Shown here piece after piece: positions 13,070-25,593 of a DNA stretch of 64,000 nucleotides (positions are counted from its first letter, which is position 1; the number at the start of each line of letters is the position of its first letter). The stretch is from Ptychodera flava (Eukaryota; Hemichordata; Enteropneusta; Ptychoderidae). The stretch covers positions 11,869,861 through 11,933,860 of the forward strand of contig NC_091931.1 of assembly GCF_041260155.1 (NCBI RefSeq). The letters run 5' to 3'. The notes under the pieces were generated by a model. It saw only the letters and a program-made list of their open reading frames with translations, was not told where the DNA came from and made no database searches. The position numbers were made by a program, and so were the translations under genes.

Positions 13070-13300
13070 GAAAACTCTATAATACAGGACAATACAGGCA
13101 CGTATTTTAGACTGTATTTAGGGTAAAGACATGCATGTTAATACAGGGCAATACAAAGTAATACAGGAAACACAAATACAGGCCCTGTGTTTTTGCCTGT
13201 ATTTACCTGATACACTCTTACAAATACATTGTAAATACAGGTAAATAAAGGTTAATACAATCTGTATCAATCATGTATTTGCCATGACTTTGTATGTTTT
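13070..13300. repeat. Degenerate AATACAGG repeat
   Basis: Many dispersed copies of AATACAGG or AATACAGGnAA on both strands, with several local inversions (for example around 13180-13205, where the two strands pair). Low-complexity sequence just upstream of the LINE fragment. Confidence 0.6.
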
Positions 13301-13509
13301 AAATTCATCTACATTCATTCCTGTATTTGGGATGTATTTCCATGGCTTGAATTTACCATGTATTAGGCCTAGATTTGCCATGAATTTCTTAGTCCCAAAG
13401 AAACCTGAGTGAACCGTTTGGCTAAATGGCTTGACGCATTGTAGAATTGAATATTCACAAGGCATGTGTAGACTTATCCTGCCGAAGCCTTGAGACAGAA
13501 ACGGACATG

Positions 13510-14604
13510 TATACTGTTTAGTTTACATGTAGCTCCCCTTGAGGATATTATTGTCAGGCATGGCTTAGATTCTATGTTTTATGCTGACGACTCTCAACTG
13601 TATATAACTTGCTCCCGTGACTTTGTTCCTATTACTCAAATTTAGGGTTGTATCAGTGATGTTCGTCAGTGGATAGGTGACAACATGTTAGCACTTAATG
13701 AAGGTAAAACTGAAGTAATTCATTTTTCTTCAAGGTTTGCTGATGGGGGCCGGTCATGTGAGTGTAATTTGCAGGTGGGAGAAGTCAGCGTTCACTGGTC
13801 ACCTGGTGTTCGTAACCTTGGTGTTATGCTTGATGCATCAGCATCTATGTCATTTCATGTAAACAGTCTTTGCAAATCAGCATCATTTGCATTGTGGAAA
13901 ATTGGTAAAATTCGTAATTTTCTTGATCAGAGTTCAACTGAAAAAATGGTACATGCTTTCATCACATCAAGACTTGACTATTTTAACAGTTTATTGTACG
14001 GTCTCCCTAGTCATCAAATGAGAAAACTTCAACTAATTCAGAACTCTGCGGCACGGCTTGTCACTAGAACCAAGAAGACAGAGCACATTACGCCAATACT
14101 GTCTAGTTTGCACTGGCTTCCTGTATATAAGAGGACAGAATTCAAAATTCTTTGTTTGACATATAAAGTTGTTCATGGTATGGCACCTGTCTATTTAACG
14201 GATTTACTAAATGTCCGCACTCCTGGCCGTTTACTGCGTTCAACTACTGAGGGAGTAATAACTTTGCATAAACCGATTTGTAACACAGTATACTATGGTG
14301 AGCGATCTTTCGCTGTCTGTGCCCCACGTTTGTTGAACAAACTGCCTTTTGGGGTCAGAAAGTCTCCTAATTTTAATGTTTTTAATGTTTTTAAGACAAA
14401 TCTCAAGACCTATCTTTTTAAGAATGACATTGTGTAGTTTTTAATCTGCGATTGTCTTTTCATTTTATTCCATTGTGATTTTCAGGTTGTTTTCTTTTTT
14501 TTTTACTCTTGTAATTTTCGTTTTTTGATTGTGTTTTGTGAGGCGCCTTGAGATGTTATTCATGGAAGGCGTTTTTAAAGACATAAATAAATATTATCAT
14601 TATA
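13510..14604 (+). mobile_element. 5'-truncated CR1/L2-like LINE
   Basis: Encodes the C-terminal part of a non-LTR reverse transcriptase. The catalytic box is FYADDSQLY (about 13578-13604), followed by the thumb region (LNEGKTEVI, LGVMLDASASM) and conserved tail blocks (SRLDYFNSLLYGLP, LQLIQNSAARLV, LHWLPV). There is one in-frame TAG at about 13645 between YADD and the remaining open frame (13685-14437), and no endonuclease or 5' part. The 3' untranslated end contains GGCGCCTTGAGA and finishes in an AATAAATATTATCATTAT tail, typical of the CR1/L2 group. It is an inactive truncated copy. Confidence 0.88.
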
Positions 14605-14628
14605 TAACATAAAAGTGGTAACTGATTG

Positions 14629-14703
14629 TGTTACGGAGATATTTTATCTCAGGCAATGAACCTAGCGGTCATCGACACCAGTAAAATGGTTAATTAAAAC
14701 AAC
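14629..14703. repeat. Direct repeat of LTR-like 5' end
   Basis: About 75 bp (TGTTACGGAGATATTTTATC onward, through CGGTCATCGACACCAGTAAAATGG in two parts) recurs at 15508-15590 with few changes, about 880 bp apart. Both copies start with TGT. This may be an LTR 5' end duplicated or present in two nested copies. Confidence 0.5.
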
Positions 14704-15507
14704 ATATGTCAACATATGTCTGAGAAGACGAGTTTCAAGAGATTTAAGAGTTTTACGAGAATTTTATACAGTCACGATGAGTAAAAGTGACATTTTACGT
14801 ACGAAGTTATGGGAAAACTTCATATCGTAGAGATGATTATATATAAGTATGCATTTGTTGGAGCCTCGGTGTTACGAAACTGAGATATTTTTGGATTTGA
14901 GCATTATTTATACACAAAGTGAATGCGTATTACGATGTTGCGACTCAAGTTGCCCATTCTGTTTGCATAACTAAGCTCACGGAATTCTTTTGTGATGTTA
15001 TTCTATTCTTTTCTTCTGTAGAAGTTCAACAAAAAGAGTCAGAAACAGATTAATGAGAATTTATGATTATCATGCCCTCTAAAGGGAGCCACACGAGACG
15101 AAAAGGTCGGGAATATTTAAGCCGTCAATCTCTGAAACTGATATGAGAAATCGGCGATTATCCCACTCTGCCTCATATAATGACGAATATGCGCAATTAA
15201 GTTGTAAGAAAATAGTTAAGTGCAATATAAGAATAGATGGTATTGTCATAATGAGAAGACAATGTGATGATGACGAAATAAGGGAAATGAAACAAAAGTG
15301 CACTTATTTTCTTCAGAGTTGCGAGGATGGCCCTCTTTATGCCGTTTAAAACTCGATGTAAAGAAGGAATTTAATATGTAATTTTTACGCTTTTTGTAAA
15401 GACTTTACAACTTATTGTACATGTACGACTATTAATTTTCTTTACACTTTAAGATGTAACTAGTTTATGGATAACAATGCGGGACGGATTGCTTGAAAGA
15501 CGGAGAG

Positions 15508-16069
15508 TGTGAAGGAGATATTTTATCTCAGACAAAGGTTAATAAACGTAGCGGTCATCGACACCAGTAAAATGGTTAATTCAAACAACAAGATCTCAAT
15601 AATAAGTCAATATGCATATTTGAGACAAGCGCACAATAACGCTTATTACGTTTGACGAGGATGTTTACGGAAGTCTGGATGAAAACTGGAATATATTTGA
15701 ATTATATTAAGAATCATGAAGGAATATGATAATTTCACGTGATTGGTTTTGCAACGTGTCACAGTGAAGTTTGAATATTAATTATGACACCGATGTTTAT
15801 GATTAGATGTATCATTTTATCTTTAATTCATGTCTATCGTATGATCAAAGCCACGCCTTAAAGATAACGTTTAAAATCCCATAAACAATAGTTGTTTTGA
15901 TAAAGGTGCTCGAATATAGTTGCTTGAGAGAGAGAGAGAGGAACACAGCGGACCCAAGACATTTAGACTATGGGAGAAGCGTATTTTGAGCGATAGCAAC
16001 TGTCAAGCTTGTCTACAGAGAAATAAAGTCTGTGCAGTAGCAACGAACTCTGAACGTCTCGTGTAGTCA
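15508..16069 (+). mobile_element. Possible LTR, TG...CA
   Basis: Begins TGTGAAGGAGATA and ends GTGTAGTCA, about 562 bp. Near the 3' end it has AATAAA (about 16022-16027) followed by a short GT-rich tract, as in the R/U5 part of an LTR. About 625 bp further on, beyond the foldback, a short open frame (about 16691-16753) encodes MKELIETIVKLLKAKHNL, which could be the start of a gag-like coiled coil. No matching target duplication was seen and no pol genes are present, so this is tentative. Confidence 0.35.
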
Positions 16070-16073
16070 ATAC

Positions 16074-16623
16074 CACTATAGGGAAAAATTGCGAGACTAG
16101 AGCGAGAAAATGACGCTTTCTCGCAATCGGTGAGAATCTGTTCCTTTTCTCACCACTGTCGGTGAGAAAATTTTAATCTCCACTGGAGATTGGTGAGAAA
16201 TGCACTCCTTGGCGAGAATCAAGTGTGAGAACAGATTCTCACCGGTGAGAATGGAAATTCTCACCAAGTACAGTGAGAATTGAAATTCACTGGCGAGAAT
16301 CATCAAGACTCCCCATTCATTCTGATTCATTCTGATTCTCGCCAATGAATGGGGAGTCTTGATGATTCTCGCCAATGAACTGCGAGTCTTGATGATTCTC
16401 GCCAGTGAATTTCAATTCTCACTGTACTTGGTGAGAATTTCCATTCTCACTGGTGAGAATTTGTTCTCACACTTGATTCTCGCCAAGGAGTGCATTTCTC
16501 ACCAATCTCCAGTGGAGATTAAAATTTTCTCACCGACAGCGGTGAGAATAAGAACAGATTCTCACTGATTGCGAGAAAGCGTCATTTTCTCGCTCTAGTC
16601 TCGCAATTTTTCCCTATAGTGTA
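16074..16623. mobile_element. Long foldback (palindromic) element
   Basis: Two arms of about 250 bp are near-perfect reverse complements. The element begins ACTATAGGGAAAAATTGCG and ends with the complement CGCAATTTTTCCCTATAGT. The arms carry many GGTGAGAA / TTCTCACC motifs, and the right arm has an extra 36-bp internal duplication near the centre (TCTCGCCAATGAA units, about 16337-16410). The open frames on both strands are mirror images produced by the palindrome. It has no transposase, so it would be non-autonomous. Confidence 0.88.
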
Positions 16624-18268
16624 CACTGAAGATCCTCTGGTACCTCTCGGCAGGCCAAGGCGAGTAAACTAGAAGACAAAAATTCCCCAATGAAAGAACT
16701 CATAGAAACAATTGTCAAACTACTGAAAGCGAAACACAATCTGTCATTTTAGGAATGGAGCTGGTTTCAGATAAATGGAGCTAATTTCAGATAAGTGCCA
16801 GGTTGTAGTATGAAAATAGCTGGAAGAAGAATGAACTGCTGTCGACGTCGTGCACGGGGGGTTGCCGAAAGAAGTTAGGAAAAAACTTAAGTACGACTGT
16901 AGTGAGTGATTTGATCTATGAAATTTGTCGAGAACAATAAAGATTGTTTTAGAAATAGCATTTTTTATTCATTTTGATTTTTAATTCAACCTCAAATTCA
17001 AAAGGTTCACAATAGATCGGAAGTTGACGGTTGGTGTTTTCTGCCATGGTAACCATCATCGATTATTGTGTTCTGACACGGAAGTAATGACTGTGATTTT
17101 TTTTGTTAGATCATACCAATCGTTCCTTAGTTACCGTCGGCAGTAAACTATCAAAATTTTGTTATCAGTGATCTTTGCCTGATTATTATCATATTTTAAA
17201 CAGCAGTGGCAATCATGCTAGTGTGCTGCTGGTATGCAGATCGATCTGTGTTATGCAAGGCAGTGATTGTTTGATGTACAGTAATTGTACAATATGTTAT
17301 TTGAAACTTTGTCGTCTTGGTAAAATGTACAATTTTTATTCACTTTTCTTAGGCTTGATGTAGCCATCAAGGTGTGGGCAAACCTCCATGGTGTAGCTAA
17401 ACTGCAATACAGAAGCCGTAAATTGGGTTCACTCGTTATCACTGTACGTCCGGATGCATGCTATACGTCCTTTTTCACAATGGAGACTCATAGCTTGCAT
17501 TGTTCATCACATTACATTTTTGAGCCAGTCCGTCTTAGAATTTAGGGCATAGATCGGCAGAATGAGGTATATTTAAACATGGAAAGAGTAGCAGATAATC
17601 TATTGAGTGATTTGAGATCTGATAATGGACGCAAAAATGAGGGTTGACTTGATAATGGATGTAAAAAAAGAGATGTTTGTGGTCGAGATGACTGTGACTT
17701 GGTCACCTTGTCCCAAACCAATGTACCAAGCCACAGTACCCCCACCCACGGACGGTGACCAAGCTTTGCTTCTGTGATCATCATTGGCTGTCATAGTTTT
17801 TACATTTTACAGAGCCATTGTCGGTATTATGAATGAGAGATGTAACGCCATAAGGACCATGCCTCAATCTATTCACTCTGTCAAATTATTTCACCATGTT
17901 TCCACATGTACTGAAAGAATTTTGTCATTGAAAAACCGAAGAGAATATATCTCTTTGGCAGGAGAGGGGTTCACTGGCAGCCCAGAGAAATTGTTCAACC
18001 AGGTACGATACACTGTGTAAGTCACGGTCCCGCGTGTATGGAGGTAAAAAAGCGAACACGCTACTAGAAATGTTTTAAGGCTGTATTGACGAGAAAATAC
18101 ACATTTCGGCACATTTTACAACTGGTATAGCCACAAACTGATGACGTTAAAATCGCCGTACACAAAACACAGACGCGCGTAATTGCGGCACTGACTAACT
18201 AATAAAGTTAAAATAATGATAAATTTGCACTTTCTTCAAATCACTGTCACAATTTCCGACTGCTTAGT
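16624..18268. other. Region without clear genes
   Basis: Contains one open, exon-like stretch at 17813-18002: an acceptor TTTTACAG, 63 in-frame codons without a stop, and a donor CAG|GTACGA. The peptide (MNERCNAIRTMPQSIHSVKL...) matches no family known to me. Nothing else recognisable was seen. Confidence 0.2.
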
Positions 18269-18417
18269 TTTTGTATCGGGTGAAGTACAGTGGGGGCCAG
18301 GAATTGGGGTTAGCTGACCGAATTGTCGGAACGGAGAGAGCGAAGCGAGCGGAGTTCCGACAATTTGGTCAGCTAACCCCAATTCCTGGCCCCCACTGTA
18401 CTTCAACCGACACAAAA
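18269..18417. repeat. Near-perfect hairpin, about 60-bp arms
   Basis: The left arm (TTTTGTATCGGGTGAAGTAC...) and right arm (...GTACTTCAACCGACACAAAA) pair over about 60 bp with few mismatches, around a purine-rich loop GGAGAGAGCGAAGCGAGCGG. The inner arms contain GTGGGGGCCAGGAATTGGGG and its complement. It resembles a small foldback MITE; no target duplication was resolved. Confidence 0.85.
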
Positions 18418-20610
18418 TCAAGCTAATGAAAGACCATCACAGACTTTTTAGGGTTAGGGTTAGTTAGTTCATGTAAGGGTTAGTTAGTTCATGTCACAAT
18501 TCCGTCTCATTCCGGGTACAATATGTCCCCTCTCACGTTTTATTCATCAAATTTGTTGTCATCTACAAACTGACCGCGACGGCAATGGCCATATTGACCC
18601 CTTTTCAATATAACCGTTGCTAAAGACGGCACACAGTTACATAACAGAATTCAGAGTTCATTCTAATGCAAATAATAATCAATATGACGGTCAAAAAAAT
18701 CTTTGTATGTTTTCATTCGCATTACTTCTTCTTCAGACGGAAAATCACATCTGTACATTAGTTCAAACTCTGTTATTGATTGGTTTAATTTTTTGTCCAC
18801 AAAATTTTTCCTTTATCTTTGCGATCATGTTTTCCAATAGATTTTTAGCCAGGCTGTAGGCTATTATGGAAATTTATGAATACACGGATGTAAAAAAACA
18901 ACAACTCTATAATGAATTCCAGTTCCGTAAGTCCAAATACAGCTTGAGTCGACACAGTGACAAACATTTGGTGATTGAAGTCATTGGTCGCGATATATTT
19001 GTGCTTGCTTTTTAATTTCTGTTGACCGGCGTACGTAATGCCAATGCTTTATCGAATTGTTCCTCCAGGTTACAGTATTATTGTAATGAGTGACAGGGGC
19101 CTTATTCTTCGTTGTCCAAGTCTTCTCAGTTCTCTGATTTCACCGCTAATCATTGTCTTCATTTGGATCCTATAACCTTCGCCCACACCAACACCTTTGA
19201 AGGCATGTGGATGCATGCCATGCGAACTTGGATTGGATTCACATTTTAAGACTTATTTCAAACCTTATGAGTTCATGTGGCGGAGGCGTTTCGGCGATGA
19301 AGCTGAGGCGTGGATTTTACTTGTTCAACATATTTCAATTCTCTGTCCTTCAAGTTTACAGTCCCCTTCATCGATTCATTGCAACTCTGCACATGACACC
19401 ATATTATGCCAAATGTTTTGAGACGGTCTAAAAACTAATATCACGCCTAAGTTTACAACTCAGGAGGTCACTGCCGCTGATGTGTGACACTGGGAATGCA
19501 CAAACCAGACGAAGTTCGTGCTAGTGACAGTGTATGGACCTTAAATTATTATATTTGCAGCGAATTTCGTTTGCTTCTGTACTTAATTCACTTCGTCGAT
19601 GGGTGGAATTTTTATGTTATTTCCAGGGCATATCCAACGAATTGTTGTTCACGTTTTCATCTACAATAGCAATGAAACATTGCATTTCATACATGTTGAG
19701 TGATGAACCACTTTTACATAAACGTGTATCCTGTCAAAAACGAAACACACACCTTTCGTTTTGTAAAAAAGGCAGCAAATGACAAATTCAATAATAAATT
19801 CTAAACACAAAGTTTTCAACATATAAAACATCCTAAACAAGTGACAATTTTATACTTTAATAACAGTGCAAATACAACAAATAATATGAAAAATATTCAA
19901 GCAACAAGAAATCTGCACATACAACGAACACGAGAATCAGAGAAAAAAATAAAGACAGGCAATAAAGCAATCAATGCAGAGGCATAAATTCAATAAAAGA
20001 AGGAAAATGCGTAAAAGACTTTCATATCATTACAAGAGAACATTATAAATTAATCAGTTCCTGCTTAGCATTTTATCATCCTAACGTTTATATGAAACAT
20101 TGCATCCCTTTCTGGCAACTTGTTCTCGTGGAGTACAGGTTGTAGGTAGTGATTCACATGCTTTAATTGTTGGGTTCGACCCCCGGCAGCGGAAATAGTT
20201 GTTGTGTAAACTAAAAAATAACACTTCTCTCCCTTGTCGTTAATCAAACCGTTGCTTCCACATAGATATCGGGCTGGCTGAAGGAGACGTGGATAGAGAA
20301 GTAGGATACTACAAAATGAGGGAAAGGAGTGAAAATAGTAAAAAATTGGGACCCTTTTTTCCAATCATTTTCCCCTAAGTTTCCAAGCCCCCATTACTAA
20401 CTCTTACCCCTAAAATAATTTATCGCCCTTTTAGAACATAACCTTTGACTCCATTTCCATAAGTACACACATCTTTGACGTCATCAGTTTGCGCCCACAT
20501 TTCCCGATACAGATTTGTATTCTATTGCTGTCATGTGTTTATACTGTGTCAACCTTTGATTTGCCTCTGGCTGGAAATGCAGTCTGCACTGTGTGTAGAG
20601 TCCCTCCACC
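18418..20610. other. Region without recognisable genes
   Basis: Only short open frames. At about 18448-18500 there are two TTAGGG-like units followed by a duplicated GGGTTAGTTAGTTCATGT, a small tandem repeat too short to call interstitial telomere. Confidence 0.25.
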
Positions 20611-20647
20611 CATGGATGTAAAAAATAGACTATTTTTTACATCCATG
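20611..20647. repeat. Perfect 37-bp palindrome
   Basis: The arms CATGGATGTAAAAAATAG and its exact complement CTATTTTTTACATCCATG are separated by a single A. The sequence is a perfect 18-bp stem. Confidence 0.9.
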
Positions 20648-20878
20648 CTCCACCAAGGGTCTGTGCATAGGGAATTGCAACAAAGTCAGTCCCCAGGGGT
20701 AGGGGTGTCTTGTCTAAGGACAGGGTTCTTCCTGCTATGGTTTATTTTATTTTAATATGTTTTACTATGATATATATTGCCAATAAAGAGTTATACTACC
20801 AACCTTTCTTTGCAGCTTTGGTGTCTTTGTCTTATGTTAGCGCTGGTTTTGTAGCGATTTCTTTTTTCGTATTTACGT

Positions 20879-21303
20879 CCTTTGACAATCTTTAGCGAAG
20901 TTTCGTCACTGTGTTGCGTCTATTATCTTACCAGTTTGATTGCGTAATTCGCTGAGGCAAGCAAGGGTAGTAATTTAGTCTACCGGTATTATCTCAGGAG
21001 TTTGAGTGCCTAATTTGCAAAAGTAAACGAGGTAAATTACTAATCTGTGGACGCAGTCACCAGACTATCACCGGATTAACTTTGACAGAGTCAACAACGT
21101 ACGCACCAGCAAGGTATAACTGAAGATTATACCTTGCTGGTGCGTTCGTTGTTGACTTTGTCAAAGTTAATCCGGTGATAATCTGATGAGAGCGTCCACA
21201 GATTAGTAATTTACCCTTGGTTACTTTGGCTAATTAGGCACTCAAACTCATCAGATAATAGACGCAGCATGTTGATAAAACGTATACGCAAGATTGTCAA
21301 GGG
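20879..21303. mobile_element. Foldback element with duplicated left arm
   Basis: The termini are CCTTTGACAATCTT and its complement AAGATTGTCAAGG. The inner arms pair closely over at least 150 bp around a centre near 21122 (TATACCTTGCTGGTGCG and complement). The left arm carries an additional diverged copy of the segment GCGTCTATTATC...GTAATTTA, so it is about 90 bp longer than the right arm. It is non-coding and fits a MITE or foldback element. Confidence 0.8.
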
Positions 21304-23048
21304 CAGTGCTAAGCTAAGACCGAAACACCAAAGGCTGGTAGAATATATCTTTATTAGCGATACAACGAAACACCTACCCACCCTTGGGGACGGACATGTA
21401 GACAACCCCCTGTGGTCTGTGCTCTGTGGGAAAACCACCTAGCCACCTAATTTACCATTCTTCCTATTATAATCAATGTATTGTTTTTATTCAACAGCTA
21501 CTTGTTAGATAACACTTGCTAATTGACTAATCTGTTGACACTTGTAGGTGTTTGACAAGCCCGCAGCCTCCGTACAGGCCCTGGCACTAACCCATTTGTC
21601 AGTGGGCTGAGGCCGAACAAAAAAAATTGTGCCGTTTTGATAGCCCGACCTACCCTATTTTTAATTGCCGACCCTAACCTTTTTAGAGCTACGTAAACAC
21701 GGAAGTAAAAAAAAATGAAGGAAAAAATCCGTAAGATCATGCATTCGTTACTTGACATTTGATGTTTACTTTTTCTGGAAATGTTGTGGCCAGTGTTTGA
21801 CCGCCCTAACCCCCTGAAAAATGCATATTTAAAATTAAAAATGTTTTGGAAAAAAATTCCTGCCGACCTACTTACCCTATGTTTGAAAACCATGTTATCG
21901 GAACAGCACAATTCATTTTTTTGCCTAACCAATCAGGTCAACACCAACCCACAGCATATAGACAACAGTAACCAACCCAACTTTTATTAAAGCCCCTGGC
22001 AAAAATGTCACAGGTCATGAGTTTGGTGCTATTACCCTCACACCATCCACTGTAAAGGCTAGGGTGACCCAAATTAACGCAATATACAAATTGTGGTTTC
22101 GATGTTGTTAGCACACGGCGGTTAGTCCACAGGGAGTGTCGAGTCGTGATAAAGGCATGTTTCGAAGCCACATACACAGCCATTTCATGCCAGTTTTTGT
22201 TTGTCGGACCGTACGCTTGTTCAGCTTCCTGTCTCAAGACTGAAAATTGGGCATGTACTGGACGCACTTCAGTTGTTCACTTAATTGCCAAATTGCGGGT
22301 AAAAACCCAGCGTTGTCAATGTTTACGGGATCTTAATATCACCGTAAAAACCCATGTAATTCCAGCACAAAAATGATTATGATTTTAAATCGTCGGATCA
22401 AATTTAATAGTAAACTAACACCGCCGAAATAAATGGTCGAATTAATAGACAAGACGATTGTGAAATTTCATATGAAACACGATTTCATATGGAGATTGTT
22501 TCAAAGTATTGGTGAATTTTTTGGTACCCCGACATCGACAAATGGTCGTCATTCAGTAGTTCTATGCTCTGCGTAACAAACGAAAACAAATTGGATATAG
22601 GGGCATGTCAAAATCAAAGTGGCCGCTGTTTCAAGACACATCGCGACCGGCCGATCGGTGGACGTCGCGTAAGTTGTGTCGGTCTTTGAAAAAAATAGTA
22701 AATAGAAAATAAACGTAACTTGTGGCAGGCAGGTGATATGATCAAGACGTGTAGCGCATTAAATATCTACGTCGATCAAATAATTATAATTGACATATCT
22801 TGAGAAACGCGATGTTGAAGAATATTTTAACAGTCTGAAAAGACCATGGAGACCATTTACCTGTGAGTATTCTAAGTTTGCAAACTTGCGAAACCAACAT
22901 CAGAAGATTTTAACTCTTTTGCTGTGTTCTACATGTTTTAATGTCAGTCAAATTTCAGGAAAGTATCCGTACATTTTCGTAATCGTACGGCGTAATCGTG
23001 CAACCCGACGGCGATTTCCAAAAGAACATGATCGGTTCGTGGAAGTGT

Positions 23049-23087
<39 letters not shown>

Positions 23088-24492
23088 CTAGCCGTTTCGA
23101 TGTTTTGATTTGTCGACATTTATTTCGGAATGGCGGTCACAACTCAATGTTGATGTCCATTTCTGAACGGGTATTCCTGCCGTGTTCAATATCAGACACT
23201 CAGAACAGGAACAACTCTGGTAATATTGCGTCTTTAGTCTTGAAAGCCAGTAGAATTCGTTTGTAATTAGGGTGGCAGCCCAGATTGGTTTTACATTTTC
23301 ACAACCATGGAGCTCATTCTCGGCCGTTAAGCCTCATCTGTATTGCAGTATTTTTAATCACAGACCCAGTTAATGAACAGGACTCTATCCTCACTCTCCG
23401 AGGACCTGTAATCAAATTACCAATTAACAAGTGGGGACTGTGTCATCAACGATGACTTGTTAAGGAGTATTCTAGTCCAGAGGATCTTTGTAAAACTCTG
23501 GGGAATATGACTGCAAAAATTTGAATGAAAGAGAGTTACATGTTCAATGAATTAAAATTAGAAATTGATACAATTAGAAATGTAATACAGCGTAGAATGA
23601 AAAATGAAGAGGTGTGAATTTCAGATTAAACATCATTTCAGTATCACTGGCTTCGCTCGTTTTTATTCAATACTTTAGGAGTCAAGCATACATCCCTGTC
23701 ATTTCACTCCCAAATGTTCAGACAATTGTTTTAGATTGACTCATAAACATTTGGTAAATCTACGGGACAGTGATGAAAATGTTGTTGCTGTAGAGGCAGT
23801 GCTTGTAAAAAGTTGTGAAAAAAACGTTGTAGGTTTATAAAGACTAACAATCTGTGAAGCTGGATGTACTAAGTTTGTGTATAGACAAATGGTATGGTAT
23901 TACTTAAGTGACTGTCACTGGTACTACACACATTAGAAGCCATAAATGGGTTATTGTTGGGAGAAATGAAGGTAGACAGTGAGGATGATGAAACAGAAAC
24001 TAATTTGAGAAGGAGAAAATGATAACCAGCGCCTGAAGAAAATGTTGTAGGTATGTGATAGAAATGTGGTAGAGATTGAAAGAAGAGACACATATGAAAT
24101 CCATGCATGGTTCTGATGTAGTTGAAATGATGTTGATTCTGAGGACAGTGATCTGGGGTAGCTCTGCATGCCGAACGAATCCTAAAAGCATGTTCTTGAC
24201 AACACATCGAAAGTCACCCCGCAAAAGAAAATATACATATACAATTAATGGAAATTGCACTGATAAAGTAACAAAATAGGAGGTTTACAAGAGAGTAATC
24301 ATGTTGAGTAGCTAATATCCAAATATACAACAATAAAAAGGGACCTGGGAATTTAGCAGTTTAGAAAATTAGCAGCAAACAAAAATATAAAAGTAAACAG
24401 AAAAACCAGAAAACAAATTCCATACATGTCTATCAACTGCTTTTAACGATATTCACAAGAAGAATTGTTCCAAAACAGTCTGACCCGAGTAA
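21304..24492. other. Region without recognisable genes
   Basis: Only short open frames without domains. It contains a (CT)16 microsatellite at 23053-23084, an A/T-rich low-complexity stretch around 21580-21930, and a short palindrome TTTCATATGAAA near 22467. Confidence 0.3.
23053..23084 (+). repeat. (CT)n microsatellite
   Basis: About 16 uninterrupted CT dinucleotides. Confidence 0.95.
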
Positions 24493-25312
24493 GGGAGCCG
24501 TCATTTCTACGGCCTTGGGGGATTGGAGGAATTTCAGCGGTAACTCCAGAATTTCGAGTAAACCCCCCCCCCCCCACCGCCAACCATGGTGAACTTGAGT
24601 AACTCCCTTAATTTTTAACACAGACATTTTGACTGAACCCCCCTCATTTAGAAACTTAAATATCAATACAGTTATTTGTAAAATTTACAAAAATGCAGCA
24701 ATGGCAATGACCTTTCAAATCCTTGTGTACCCTGCCAGATTATCTTTTGGGTATTTCATGACGGTTGAAAAAGGTGAGACCAACGAAAACAAACTGAAAG
24801 TGACAACAAAATAAAATCTCAAGCTATAACCAGTATCCAACCATATAGTATTGTTTAACTTGGATGGGCATCATGATAGGGTTTTTACTGACTGGACAGA
24901 ATTTGAAAGTGTGTGTGTGGGGGGGGGGGGGTCACGCGAGAGGCTGAGGGGGAAGTGTCAGAGGAGAGTGTCCCCTGTCTTGCGTGGAAAATTTTGAGAT
25001 ATTGATGTGGGCAATGGTGAAGTATAGTACAATATAAGAGATGTTTTTGATTTGTGTTTTTACTAAGTAAAACTGTTAGAACACCCCAAGGGGAAGAGCA
25101 CAACAGGGAGATGTCCCGGCCCCCTCTCGCATTGAAATTTTGAGAAATTGATGTGTGCAATGGTGCAATCCGAGAGGTTTTTCAATTTATTTATGCACTA
25201 AAAATTGAGTACCCCCTTCTTACTCTCCACATTTTCGGCAAACCCCCTTCTAGCTTTTACTTTTTTGAGCGACCCTTCAAATTCCTCCGACCCCCTAGGC
25301 CGTAAATAGTCC

Positions 25313-25313
<1 letters not shown>
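24493..25313. mobile_element. Decayed G-tract TIR element
   Basis: The left end GGGAGCCGTCATTTCTACGG and following CCTTGGGGGATTGGAGGAATTT pair with the right end AAATTCCTCCGACCCCCTAG...TTTACGG..GTCCC, with a gap. The inside has a G12 run followed by TCAC (about 24919-24934) and two tandem copies, about 142 bp apart, of a block with AAATTTTGAGAnATTGATGTG (24968-25022 and 25111-25165). The left end closely resembles that of the element at 51404-53202. The right flank runs into a (GA)n tract and no target duplication remains. Confidence 0.6.

Positions 25314-25314
<1 letters not shown>

Positions 25315-25370
<56 letters not shown>
25315..25370 (+). repeat. (GA)n microsatellite
   Basis: About 28 GA dinucleotides abutting the right end of the TIR element at 24493-25313; the expansion may have erased its target duplication. 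Confidence 0.95.
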
Positions 25371-25375
<5 letters not shown>

Positions 25376-25593
25376 CTAAGTCCGTATTTTAAACACTGTG
25401 TATACAGGGCGTGACACTCAAAATCATTGTTCTGAAGGGGAAACTGATGTAATTTTTATACATAGCGCCCTCACAGTTGGCCATCTCCTTTCAGACAGTT
25501 CGAGGGCATCTGAAATAGACAACAACGGCCACGGCAGACTCCACAAAATACACACAACATTCTGAAGGTGGGTAATCTAAGTCACGGTCGTAC

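Noticed and set aside
16097..16568. Similar open frames on opposite strands
   Set aside because: They are the two arms of one palindrome read in opposite directions.
18448..18500. Interstitial telomere (TTAGGG) repeat
   Set aside because: Only two units, followed by a different tandem repeat; chance or local slippage is enough.
20150..20195. tRNA-like B box GGTTCGACCCCCGG
   Set aside because: No matching A box or cloverleaf stems could be drawn around it. At most a decayed tRNA-derived SINE.
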